A DNA stretch of 64,000 nt from Sporolactobacillus shoreicorticis (GTDB taxonomy: Bacteria; Bacillota; Bacilli; Bacillales; Sporolactobacillaceae), in the NCBI RefSeq assembly GCF_024125445.1, contig NZ_JAMXWM010000006.1:124001-188000 (forward strand), given 5' to 3'. Shown here piece after piece: positions 43,830-51,682 of the stretch. Positions within the stretch are counted from its first letter, which is position 1; each line of letters begins with the position of its first letter. A model generated the notes under the pieces. That model made no database searches, was not told the origin of the DNA, and was given only the letters and a program-made list of their open reading frames with translations. The position numbers were made by a program, and so were the translations under genes.

Positions 43830-44539
43830 TGTCGACTTGGAATGGCACAATGTAAGGGGAGCTTTTTTGAAACCGTGGTTGATCTGGCTAAACTGTTCAT
43901 CGGCCTTTTTTGATCGCGCTTGGCATAGTTTGCACCATTAACGCGAATTTGGGCTTGCAGCCATGGAATGTACTGCAATCAAGGCCTTTCAAGAACATTG
44001 CCGATTACCATTGAATCGGCCAATATTCTGGTAGCTTTATGCATTGTCATCCTGAACAGAATGTTTGGTGAGAAGATCGGGATCGGCACGTTGGCGAATA
44101 TGCTTCTTGTCAGCCTGTTTATGGACTTGTTGCTTCTAAATCATCTTGTTCCGAAGTGCACCAATTCGATGCACAGCTACTTATGATTCTCGCAGGCTTG
44201 ATCATTTTCAGCTTCGGAACCTATCTGTACATCAGCGCGAGGTTTGGCGCCGGTCCCAGGGATGGGCTTATGGTGGTGCCCGCGCGCAAGACCGGGCAAT
44301 TGGTTCGTACGGTGAACGAAGGCGCGGCATTCGTGTTTGGCTGGCTTTTAGGAGGATCCGTCGGGATTGGAACAGTGATTATGTTGCTGCTGATCGGTGT
44401 TTTTGCTCAATCAGTTTTCAAGCTTTGCCGTTTTGATGTGAAAGTGGTTCGTCATGTCTATCTGGATCGGCAAATGGTCGCCAGAATTTTGACTAAAAGT
44501 AAATCGCAAAATGGAGGAAATGATCGACATGGCCTTTGA
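43830..44539 (+). pseudogene. frameshifted YczE/YyaS-type membrane protein
   Basis: Pieces of one protein lie in different frames in the right order: LFIGLF, then LIALGIVCTINANLGLQPWNVLQ, then QGLSRTLPITIESANILVALCIVILNRMFGEKIGIGTLANMLL (43980-44110), then MILAGLIIFSFGTYLYISARFGAGPRDGLMV (44180-44275) to a stop at 44539. The phrase ARFGAGPRDGLM is typical of the YczE/YyaS family. At least three frameshifts separate them, so the gene is decayed. Its tail overlaps the ribosome site of the next gene. Confidence 0.8.
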
Positions 44540-45320
44540 TACACATAACCATACCCATTTTTCTTTTGATGCGGACATGGACATTCAAGAAGCGCTTCGG
44601 AAAGCGGCGCAATACCAATTGAATTTGATTCTTACGGAACACTACGACTTGAACGAGCGTCAGGACGACGGTACTCCAGTTGATTTTGAGATTAGTCAAT
44701 ACTTTGACACTTATTCTTCTTATCGAGGCGAGCATCTTCTGCTTGGCATTGAGCTTGGTTTGGACAACCGTCCCGATTATATCGCGCGCAATCGCGCGAT
44801 CGTCGAAGCTCATCCGTTTGACATGGTGATCGGTTCCATACATAATCTGCAGGACTTCGACTTGTATACGGATCTTGCGAAGAACTTTTTAAGCAAACAG
44901 GATTTCTTCACGCAGTATTTGATCTATGCAGAACACACGATCCATCGCAACCCATACATTGACACATTTGCTCATATTGATTACCCGTGCCGCTATCTGG
45001 ATTATGCCGACAATGTGCTTCGCTACGAAGACTTTCCGCTTTTAATTGACAATTTTCTCAGCACGCTGATTGAGAACACGATTTGTCTTGAAATCAATCT
45101 GCGCCTGATTGACCAGAGCGGTTTTCGCGAGGGTCTCGAAAGCATTGTCCGACGCTACCGTGAACTAGGCGGCTGCTATGTGACGATCGGCGGAGACAAC
45201 CATTCTCCGGACACTATTGGCATCAAGTATCCGCTTGGCGCAGCCATGGCCAAAGCGTATGATCTGACCCCCGTTTATTTTAAAAACAGGAAACGAATGG
45301 TGGACGAACCGATGCATTGA
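44529..45320 (+). CDS. PHP-domain phosphoesterase, HisK/HisJ histidinol-phosphatase family
   Basis: A 263-residue PHP-domain protein. The metal motif is DTHNHTHFS at residues 4-12, with further ligands at LTEHYD near 37-42, GIELGLD near 74, GSIHNL near 102-107, FAHIDYP near 150, and GGDNHSPDTIG near 222-232. The pattern matches histidinol-phosphatase HisJ-type proteins; no other his genes are near, so another phosphate ester is possible. ATG 44529 gives 11 bases from GGAGG; ATG 44520 is too close to that site. Confidence 0.83.
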   Translation: MAFDTHNHTHFSFDADMDIQEALRKAAQYQLNLILTEHYDLNERQDDGTPVDFEISQYFDTYSSYRGEHLLLGIELGLDNRPDYIARNRAIVEAHPFDMVIGSIHNLQDFDLYTDLAKNFLSKQDFFTQYLIYAEHTIHRNPYIDTFAHIDYPCRYLDYADNVLRYEDFPLLIDNFLSTLIENTICLEINLRLIDQSGFREGLESIVRRYRELGGCYVTIGGDNHSPDTIGIKYPLGAAMAKAYDLTPVYFKNRKRMVDEPMH

Positions 45321-45444
45321 TCATACAGTTTCTCAGCAAACCTCTGTTTTCATTTTCTGCTCAATCAAGTTATAATGATCGCAGTACATCGTGGCTGACC
45401 GGGACGGGGATCCTGTCTGCACGAGCTGCAAATAGGACGTGATC

Positions 45445-46740
45445 GTGTTGGCCCGCTCATTTCAGAAATTGAATGAAGAAAAGGTGTTCAAGGACCCGGT
45501 GCACCGTTATATCCATGTCCGTGACCGATTGATTTGGGATCTGATCGGAACACCGGAATTTCAGCGGTTAAGGCGAATTCGGCAGCTTGGTACGACGTTT
45601 CTGACGTTTCACGGGGCAGAGCACAGCCGGTTCGGTCATTCACTGGGCGTTTATGAAATTGCAAGGCGTGTCATCGATATTTTTAAATACAGAAATCATT
45701 GGGATGATTCAGAGACAATGATCGCTCTTTGTGCAGCGCTTCTTCATGATGTGGGCCATGGGCCTTTTTCCCATTCCTTTGAGAAAGTGTTCGGAACCAA
45801 CCATGAAGAATACACGCAAAAAATCATTCTGGGCGATACGGAAATACATCGTCTGTTGGAAGAGCAGGGCGAAGGCTTTGCCGGGAAAGTCGCCGATGTG
45901 ATTGGCAAAACGTATCCTAATCGGCTCGTTGTCAGTTTGATTTCCAGTCAGATTGATGCTGATCGTATGGATTATCTGCTTCGTGATGCCTATTTTACCG
46001 GTGTCAGCTACGGTCATTTTGACATGGAACGTATTTGGCGGGTGATGCGCACTCAGGATGACCAAATTGTTTTTAAACTGTCAGGGATGCATGCGGTCGA
46101 AGATTATATCATGAGTCGTTACCAGATGTATTGGCAGGTCTATTTCCATCCGGTAACGCGCAGTGCCGAAGTTATTCTCACACAAATTCTTCACCGAGCA
46201 AAAGTGCTTTTTCATGAAGGATTTCGTTTCAAATATGCGCCGTTTCCATTGATCAAGATCTTTAAAGGGGAAATGGCGCTCAAAGACTATTTGAAACTGG
46301 ACGAGTCTGTGATCCTCTATTTTTTCCAGGCTTGGCAGGAGGAAAAGGACCCGATTCTGAGCGACTTATGCTGCCGTTTTATGAACCGCCGCTTGTTTAA
46401 GTATGTGGAATTTACACCTTCATTGATCGAATCAAAAGATCAGCTTGCGGGAGCATTTCGGGATGCGGGAATTGATCCGGATTACTATTTGGAGGTCGAT
46501 TCTTCGTCAAATTCGCCTTACGATCTCTATCGGCCGGGAGAGGAAGGGGAACGGCAGCCGATTCAGCTGCTTATGCCGGACGGGACACTTCATGAACTCT
46601 CTCAAGAATCTGATGTGGTCGGATCGATTACCGGCATGCGGCGTACCGACGTCAAATTATACTATCCAAAGGATCGGGTGTTTGAGCTTTCAGAGCACGC
46701 GTCATGCAGAGAACAGATACAGAAAATTTTAGGAATCTAA
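45445..46740 (+). CDS. ywfO: HD-domain phosphohydrolase YwfO-like
   Basis: A 431-residue HD-superfamily protein with LRRIRQLGTTFLTFHGAEHSRFGHSLGVYEIARR near residues 43-76 and the HD pair in ALLHDVGHGPFSHSFEKVFG near 96-115, followed by a catalytic aspartate in SQIDADRMDYLLRDAYFTG near 171-189. The architecture is that of dNTPase-like YwfO, for which nucleotide triphosphate hydrolysis is expected. GTG 45445 is placed 7 bases after AGGA; other in-frame starts at 45439 and 45448 are possible. ywfO followed by ywgA is the B. subtilis order. Confidence 0.87.
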   Translation: MLARSFQKLNEEKVFKDPVHRYIHVRDRLIWDLIGTPEFQRLRRIRQLGTTFLTFHGAEHSRFGHSLGVYEIARRVIDIFKYRNHWDDSETMIALCAALLHDVGHGPFSHSFEKVFGTNHEEYTQKIILGDTEIHRLLEEQGEGFAGKVADVIGKTYPNRLVVSLISSQIDADRMDYLLRDAYFTGVSYGHFDMERIWRVMRTQDDQIVFKLSGMHAVEDYIMSRYQMYWQVYFHPVTRSAEVILTQILHRAKVLFHEGFRFKYAPFPLIKIFKGEMALKDYLKLDESVILYFFQAWQEEKDPILSDLCCRFMNRRLFKYVEFTPSLIESKDQLAGAFRDAGIDPDYYLEVDSSSNSPYDLYRPGEEGERQPIQLLMPDGTLHELSQESDVVGSITGMRRTDVKLYYPKDRVFELSEHASCREQIQKILGI

Positions 46741-46808
46741 GAAACAGCACAACAGAAGGGACATGGGTTAAGAAAAAAGAGATCATGTTACATGGGGGAA
46801 AATGAAAC

Positions 46809-47330
46809 ATGTTGGAAGACCACGCGAAAATTGCTGCATTAATTAATCAAACCGGTGGAATTTCCGGGCGTAAGAAACTTCAAAAGGCGGTCTATATCTT
46901 TCAGAGGCTGGGCTATCCTTTTGAGCAGATTTTTCATTTTCACTTCAATGGGCCTTATTCAGAAGAACTGTCGATCCAGCTTGAGGAATTATGTGATTTC
47001 GGATTTTTAATTGAAGATCGTGAAGACCATAATGAGGAGGAAGAGACGTGCTACTATCGGATCTCGGAAGCCGGTCAAGGCTTCTTGACTCATTATAAAA
47101 ATGTATTGCCGACTGCGTGCAGACTTACGCAGCAGATCATGAACCAAAATGCCTTGTTTCTTGAATCGGTTGCGATCCTGCTTTATTTTGATCATCTGCC
47201 TCGCATCAAAGCAGTCGAAAAAGCAAGGACATTAAATAAAGAGACGGTGGGGGACAATCTGGAGCATGCGCTTGCCTTTATTGATAAAATTCGCTTGCTC
47301 CAATCCATTGAGCTGTCGATCTCGCAATAA
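46809..47330 (+). CDS. ywgA: YwgA-like winged-helix protein
   Basis: A 173-residue protein with GGISGRKKLQKAVYIFQRLGYPFEQIFHFHFNGPYSEEL at residues 16-54 and EAGQGFLTHYKN later. The first half reads like a winged-helix domain of the type found in YwgA and related proteins of unknown function. It follows ywfO by 68 bases with its own GGGGG site, and both genes keep the B. subtilis order. No catalytic residues can be named. It may be a regulator or adaptor. Confidence 0.8.
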   Translation: MLEDHAKIAALINQTGGISGRKKLQKAVYIFQRLGYPFEQIFHFHFNGPYSEELSIQLEELCDFGFLIEDREDHNEEEETCYYRISEAGQGFLTHYKNVLPTACRLTQQIMNQNALFLESVAILLYFDHLPRIKAVEKARTLNKETVGDNLEHALAFIDKIRLLQSIELSISQ

Positions 47331-47398
47331 GAGATAAAAGAATAGGTGAATACAGGCGGACGGTTTTTGCCAGCAAGTAAAGAGTTTATCGTTTTGAC

Positions 47399-47727
47399 TT
47401 GCTGGTACGATAATTAGCGCCAAAAGATTCGGTTGGGTGATCAGGTAAGCGCCCAATCTGATAAATAGACGGAAAAACCCGCTTAATTAGAAAATGAATT
47501 GAATAAATCGTTTGAATAAACGGAGAAATTCTGCTTACCGAATCGAAAAACGTGAAAATACTGGATTTCGCTTTGCATAAGCGGAAAATTCACCCTTATT
47601 TACCTGCGAAACAAGCGCCATGATGCAGATAACCGGAAAATTTCCGTTTACCTTATAAGGGGCAACGCGAAAACCATCACGTCCTGCAAAAGTAAGGGTT
47701 GAGCGTTTTTTGCTTAGCTTTTCTTAT
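47399..47727. repeat. dispersed palindromic intergenic repeat, copy C (expanded)
   Basis: The longest copy. It has the shared blocks CTGGTACGATAAT, GATCAGGTAAGCGCCCAATC, TGATAAATAGACGG, GAATCGAAAAACGTGAAA, CATAAGCGGAAAA, ACAAGCGCCATGATGCA, AACCGGAAAAT and CCTGCAAAAGTAAGG. Between the first and second blocks about 60 bases are inserted, so the AAACGGAGAAATTC unit appears twice. It ends in a GAGC-T6-GCTTA hairpin and TTTT. It lies downstream of ywgA and convergent to the PC4-like gene. Confidence 0.8.
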
Positions 47728-47764
47728 ATGAACGTGCAGGGACAAAAGAATGGCGATTAAACAC

Positions 47765-47791
47765 AGGCGGACGGCTCTTTGCCATCCGCCT
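47765..47791 (-). terminator. terminator of the PC4-like gene
   Basis: AGGCGGACGG at 47765-47774 pairs with CCATCCGCCT at 47782-47791 (one wobble pair), 14 bases after the stop codon on the minus strand. A short T-containing tail follows. Confidence 0.7.
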
Positions 47792-47804
47792 GTCCGATTC
47801 CTGT

Positions 47805-48032
47805 TTAATTTAGTTCGTCAAGCTGATTCAAGAGCTGCTTGAGTGCCTTAAGATCGTCCACACTCAGCGTGATGCCCTTACCCATTTTTTCTCCGTCTGG
47901 AGCCCAATCGCGCAAGTCATATTTTGGAGCGCGTCCGTTCCAACTGATGATGTTCAGCTGTTTCGACCACCCACTTGAGGATTCGGTCAATTTTCCGATT
48001 TTCTTAATTAGTTCAAACTGGATGTTGCTCAT
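47805..48032 (-). CDS. PC4/YdbC-like ssDNA-binding protein
   Basis: A 75-residue protein matching the bacterial PC4 (YdbC) pattern: a strand FELIKKIGKLTES, the phrase KQLNIISWNGRAPKYDLRDWAPDGEKMGKGITLS at residues 24-57, and a terminal helix VDDLKALKQLLNQL. Members bind single-stranded DNA as dimers. The role in the cell is not known. AGGAAAGGA precedes the start. It is probably a separate unit with its own terminator; the next small gene upstream is on the same strand. Confidence 0.85.
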   Translation of the reverse strand: MSNIQFELIKKIGKLTESSSGWSKQLNIISWNGRAPKYDLRDWAPDGEKMGKGITLSVDDLKALKQLLNQLDELN

Positions 48033-48076
48033 AATCCTTTCCTCCTAAACGCATGATGGCTTGTCAGAGCGATGTA

Positions 48077-48307
48077 TTACAAAAGGACAAAATGCTCATG
48101 AAACCAAGAGCCGCCGCTTAGAAGTTCGTTACTGTCGGCGATAATATGCGGCTCACCCTCTTCGTCCTGTGTGATCAGATGGCCTTCGTTGTCCTGCTCT
48201 GCCATGTAAAAGTTATTTACCTTAAAAAGAAGCCGCGTTTCAAAAAAATCAATGGGTACTTCAACTGTCTCTCCATACACGCTTTTGATGCATCTCACCA
48301 AGATCAT
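48077..48307 (-). CDS. small uncharacterised protein (76 residues)
   Basis: I do not recognise a family. The protein is acidic and beta-rich in appearance: VRCIKSVYGETVEVPIDFF, then LFKVNNFYMAEQDNEGHLITQDEEGEPHIIADS, and ends GGSWFHEHFVLL. It has no signal peptide or membrane segment. A TGGAGG site about 10 bases upstream and good codon use support that it is real. It lies 45 bases upstream of the PC4-like gene on the same strand, so they may be co-transcribed. Confidence 0.7.
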   Translation of the reverse strand: MILVRCIKSVYGETVEVPIDFFETRLLFKVNNFYMAEQDNEGHLITQDEEGEPHIIADSNELLSGGSWFHEHFVLL

Positions 48308-48498
48308 GCTTTACGAATCCTCCAGAAAACAAACATAGCTGTGCCCGATAAGCGATCAGGCCTACTGCGCAACCGTTAGATCTGAGAAGGCTTTTCCGCC
48401 ATTCCGGGACATTCTTACAATTAGAATAAGGGTTGTATCCATATTTGGCAATGGCTTAGATTCGGGATTGTGCGTGAATGCGTCTCTGTGAATTATCC

Positions 48499-49692
48499 TC
48501 ATGAACGTGAAGGATTCAAATACATATCCTTCATATTTCTGGCCCAGTTCATTGCCGCCGACGGATTGCTCGCATATTCAGAGCGAACGCGTGTTGCATA
48601 ACTCAGTTGTTCATCATGCCAGCGTGCTTCCGCATCGCGAAGTGCTTCGTCATAAACCGGCAATAGGCTGTGTTCATTGATAAATGTTCGCAATGCGTGA
48701 AACATGGCGTTCATTTTGCTCACAAATTGATTGGAAACATGAACGAGTGCCGCTTCATTCGATAATGCCTCTGTATCTTTTTGATCGGCTCTGGTAAATG
48801 CAGCGTGTTCATGATGCGCACACCAGAGCAGATAAAGATGCATTAAGTAAAGATCGTTCGGATTAATTGCTGACTGATAGAGAGGATTGAGATCAGCAAT
48901 CCGTAGTTCGACACGACTTGCGTCCGGACGCCTTGTGAGATCTTCAAAGCCTTCCCCTTTAATGCGAACGAACTGATAGAGTTCGCGGGGACTTTCAATC
49001 AGCCCTTTTTCGACAGCAGAGCGAAGCGATTGAATGTATGCCTCCGGACTCGAGTAGTCAGGATAAACTGGATCAATATTCTTGTAGCCGCGCGCGCTCA
49101 GTCTCACCGAACAATAACAGACAGATCCGATTTGTTCAGGACTTGCCGCAAGCAGATGAACAAGAAAATAACGATAGCGCAGTGCAGTGGCGACAAGATT
49201 GAGATAGAAACGGCTGCGTACGCTAGAATTTGCAAATAAATCCTCTGGAAAAGAGAAATTAAAATGAATGCCGCAATAAAGTTGTTTCTTGCGTCCGTAT
49301 TTCTTTGAAAGATAGATCCGATAGTCTGTTTTATCTCTGCCTTCCAATCCGAAATCGGCGATCGGAATCTGTTCTTCAGGCGGAAGCTGGGAAGGGGGAG
49401 CGCTCAGTGGCCAAAGCAGCTCATCACCAATACCTGCATAGACCGTTTTGGTCAATCGTTCTTCGTGAGCGAGCATTTCCTTGATGGACGATGCAACAGG
49501 CGTGACTAATTCGATTTGGCTCTCTGAGAAATCGGTAGTGATTTCAGAATTGGTCAGCTTGCTGCCAAACACATGGGGATGCGGAGTCAGCGCAAGTGAA
49601 CCGCTTTTATCGATTCTCAGGTTCTCGCGCTCCAAGCCGAACTTTCCGCAGGCTGTGAATTGAGCGATGGCGAATGGCTTTTTCATGCGCAT
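48499..49692 (-). CDS. glutamate--cysteine ligase, class I (GshA domain only)
   Basis: A 397-residue enzyme of the proteobacterial/GshF-type gamma-glutamylcysteine ligase family. It starts KFGLERENLRIDKSG near residue 18 and shows HPHVFGSKLTNSEITTDFSESQIELVTP near 38-65, CGIHFNFSFPE near 135-145 and RVELRIADLNP near 262. It lacks the ATP-grasp glutathione synthase half found in bifunctional GshF and is shorter than E. coli GshA. It would make gamma-glutamylcysteine only, unless a GshB is elsewhere. ATG 49692 follows AGAGGG; an upstream ATG at 49707 overlaps that site. Confidence 0.83.
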   Translation of the reverse strand: MRMKKPFAIAQFTACGKFGLERENLRIDKSGSLALTPHPHVFGSKLTNSEITTDFSESQIELVTPVASSIKEMLAHEERLTKTVYAGIGDELLWPLSAPPSQLPPEEQIPIADFGLEGRDKTDYRIYLSKKYGRKKQLYCGIHFNFSFPEDLFANSSVRSRFYLNLVATALRYRYFLVHLLAASPEQIGSVCYCSVRLSARGYKNIDPVYPDYSSPEAYIQSLRSAVEKGLIESPRELYQFVRIKGEGFEDLTRRPDASRVELRIADLNPLYQSAINPNDLYLMHLYLLWCAHHEHAAFTRADQKDTEALSNEAALVHVSNQFVSKMNAMFHALRTFINEHSLLPVYDEALRDAEARWHDEQLSYATRVRSEYASNPSAAMNWARNMKDMYLNPSRS

Positions 49693-49952
49693 AGTTTTCC
49701 CTCTCATTCTTTGAAAAAAAGTTGCTCTTTATTTGGTATACTACTTTTGAGTCTATAGGATGCGGCGTTGCGATTCAATCATTTCGATTGGTATCGATCC
49801 GTTTTGCGTCCAATGGTTTTATCCATACCATAAATAAATGCTTTATCAGTGAGAAAGGTGTCCGGTCAGTGTTTTGCTTAGTGAGCATTGAGGGCGCCCA
49901 TATGATAAAATAACCTCAGTGAGATTAATCACATCTGGAAAGGGTGAATCAT

Positions 49953-50474
49953 TTGGATATTTTTCATCAAGATGGAAAAAAATCAGGATTTAATATAATA
50001 AAAGGTGATTCGAAAAAGGGACACGGCGGTTTTGGCGCCGGGTTGATTAATTTGGACACGATGTCTCCGGTTATCGTTGACGTCGAAGCAGGTACTGCTC
50101 AAGTCGACATCGGTGCGCTTCATGCCCGCAGCGATATTGAGCGGAGAATACGTTTTTCAGCAAATAAAGAAGATCTTCAAGGCGGCGGAAAAAAGTATTG
50201 GCTCGTCTGGGTGAACACAGAGGTGACAAGGAACGGGCCGCGCTACTCAGGTGCCGCAGCGGCTGAAATGATGATTCACCGTGAAATCAAACGTGGGTAT
50301 AAAATACTCGCCGACCATGTGAATAAAATGGATAAAGCGCTTAAAGGCAAGGTAGTTCTTGATGAAATGGATGACAAGTCAAAAAAAGTACTCCGTGACT
50401 TTTTGATCCGCGTTGCGCCGAAGCAATGGGAGCAGGCAAATCCTGAATTGAAAGCTCAACTTAATATTGAGTAA
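49953..50474 (+). CDS. ywhD: YwhD family protein
   Basis: A 173-residue protein of the YwhD family, which is confined to Bacillales and has no known function. The phrases SGFNIIKGDSKKGHGGFGAG and INLDTMSPVIVDVEAGTAQVDIGALHARS match that family, and the C-terminus ends with RDFLIRVAPKQWEQANPELKAQL. TTG 49953 is chosen as the start because AAAGGGTG at 49938-49945 lies upstream; a GTG at 49944 overlaps it. The B. subtilis order ywhD-ywhE (a PBP) is kept, with the two YdcZ-type genes inserted between. Confidence 0.83.
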   Translation: MDIFHQDGKKSGFNIIKGDSKKGHGGFGAGLINLDTMSPVIVDVEAGTAQVDIGALHARSDIERRIRFSANKEDLQGGGKKYWLVWVNTEVTRNGPRYSGAAAAEMMIHREIKRGYKILADHVNKMDKALKGKVVLDEMDDKSKKVLRDFLIRVAPKQWEQANPELKAQLNIE

Positions 50475-50486
50475 CAGCCGATCCGC

Positions 50487-51020
50487 TCAAAAATGCTGAA
50501 TCAGCAGAATCCCGACAATCATCAATAGGAGTCCGGCGGCGCGCGGTCCGTTCAGTCGATGCGCTGCGACACCGAACCAGCCGAAGTGGTCGACAATCAT
50601 GGCGAGAATCATTTGTCCGCAGAGAACTGATACCACAGTTAATGCGGAGCCGAGCACGGGGAGCAGCAGAATATTGGATGTGACAAAGACGACGCCGAGC
50701 ATGCCGCCGGTCCAGATCCATTTCGGTGCACGCGGGATCATCCCCAGATCTATTTTTATTTTGTGATCGACGAGCAGTGTGATCAGTGCCAGAACGCACG
50801 TGCCAACTGTGAATGAAATGAGTGAGGCAATAAATGGCGACTGAACGGCATAGCGGACCTGTGTATTGACCGACGTCTGAACAGGAGATGCCATTCCGGC
50901 AGCAATTCCCCATAGGAGGAATAAGCTGCCAAGCAAATAGTTTGTTTTCTTCATGCTGTCTCCATTATCTGATAAATGATTCATCAGGCGCGTATTTGAA
51001 TTGTTTTGTTGCTTCATCAT
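50487..51020 (-). CDS. YdcZ/DUF606 DMT-type transporter subunit
   Basis: A 177-residue membrane protein with five helices from about residue 28. SPVQTSVNTQVRYAVQSPFIASLISFTVGT near 44-73 and VFVTSNILLLPVLGSALTVVSVLCGQM near 109-135 are the YdcZ signature, half-sized members of the drug/metabolite transporter superfamily. It starts 10 bases after the end of the next YdcZ gene, so the two form a pair; paired YdcZ proteins are thought to work together. AAGGAG is 5 bases before ATG 51020. Substrate unknown. Confidence 0.85.
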   Translation of the reverse strand: MMKQQNNSNTRLMNHLSDNGDSMKKTNYLLGSLFLLWGIAAGMASPVQTSVNTQVRYAVQSPFIASLISFTVGTCVLALITLLVDHKIKIDLGMIPRAPKWIWTGGMLGVVFVTSNILLLPVLGSALTVVSVLCGQMILAMIVDHFGWFGVAAHRLNGPRAAGLLLMIVGILLIQHF

Positions 51021-51029
51021 TCTGTCTCC

Positions 51030-51478
51030 TTAGTATTTCCTGATTAAAAACACGCCGGCGAACATGCAGGCAATACCGATCAAGCGGGGAATAGTCAACT
51101 CATGCACAGGGATATTGAACCAGCCGAATTGATCAATGGCAATCGCCATAATCATTTGCCCTACCAATGTGGCAACGACAGTTAAGGCTGCGCCAAGTCT
51201 TGGAAGCAGCAGGATATTCGTTGTCAAATAGAAAACGCCCAGTACACCGCCTCCAATCCAGATCCACCACGGATGAGAAAAAAAGCCTTCGAAGCGAAGG
51301 TTAGGCGATGATCAATCGCAAGTGACAGGATCACTAAAGTCAATGTTCCGGTGAAGAAAGAAATAAATGAAGCGAGAAATGGTGAACCTGCTTCTTTGCC
51401 GAGTCGAGAATTAATTGATGTTTGGACGGGAATAATACCGCCGGCGACCAAACCGCCAATTAAGAATAAAATGATCAT
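51030..51478 (-). pseudogene. second YdcZ/DUF606 gene with a frameshift
   Basis: The first frame starts at ATG 51478 with ILFLIGGLVAGGIIPVQTSINSRLG and runs to LTFASKAFF near 51283. Then homology moves to another frame: SHPWWIWIGGGVLGVFYLTTNILLLPRLG and on to the stop at 51030. The shift lies near a T7 run on the minus strand (about 51278-51284). All other parts are intact, so it is a recent single-base indel, a sequencing error or, less likely, a programmed shift. It pairs with the intact YdcZ gene. Confidence 0.8.
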
Positions 51479-51587
51479 GCTGTGACCTCTCATCCATTAT
51501 TGCTTAATGTTCTAAGTATAAGAGAAAATCCCGGCAATTGAGAAATAAAATGAATTATAAATGAAAAAAATTTTCCGTACAAACAGA

Positions 51588-51622
51588 AACAGACCTTTCC
51601 ACGGCCGAAGGAAAGGTCTGTT
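51588..51622 (-). terminator. terminator of the penicillin-binding protein gene
   Basis: AACAGACCTTTCC at 51588-51600 pairs perfectly with GGAAAGGTCTGTT at 51610-51622, 60 bases after the stop at 51683. Confidence 0.8.
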
Positions 51623-51682
51623 AATTTATTGGAAGAATGCTTGTAAGTGAACTGAAAACGCGTAAAGCTTGTCTGATTCTTT

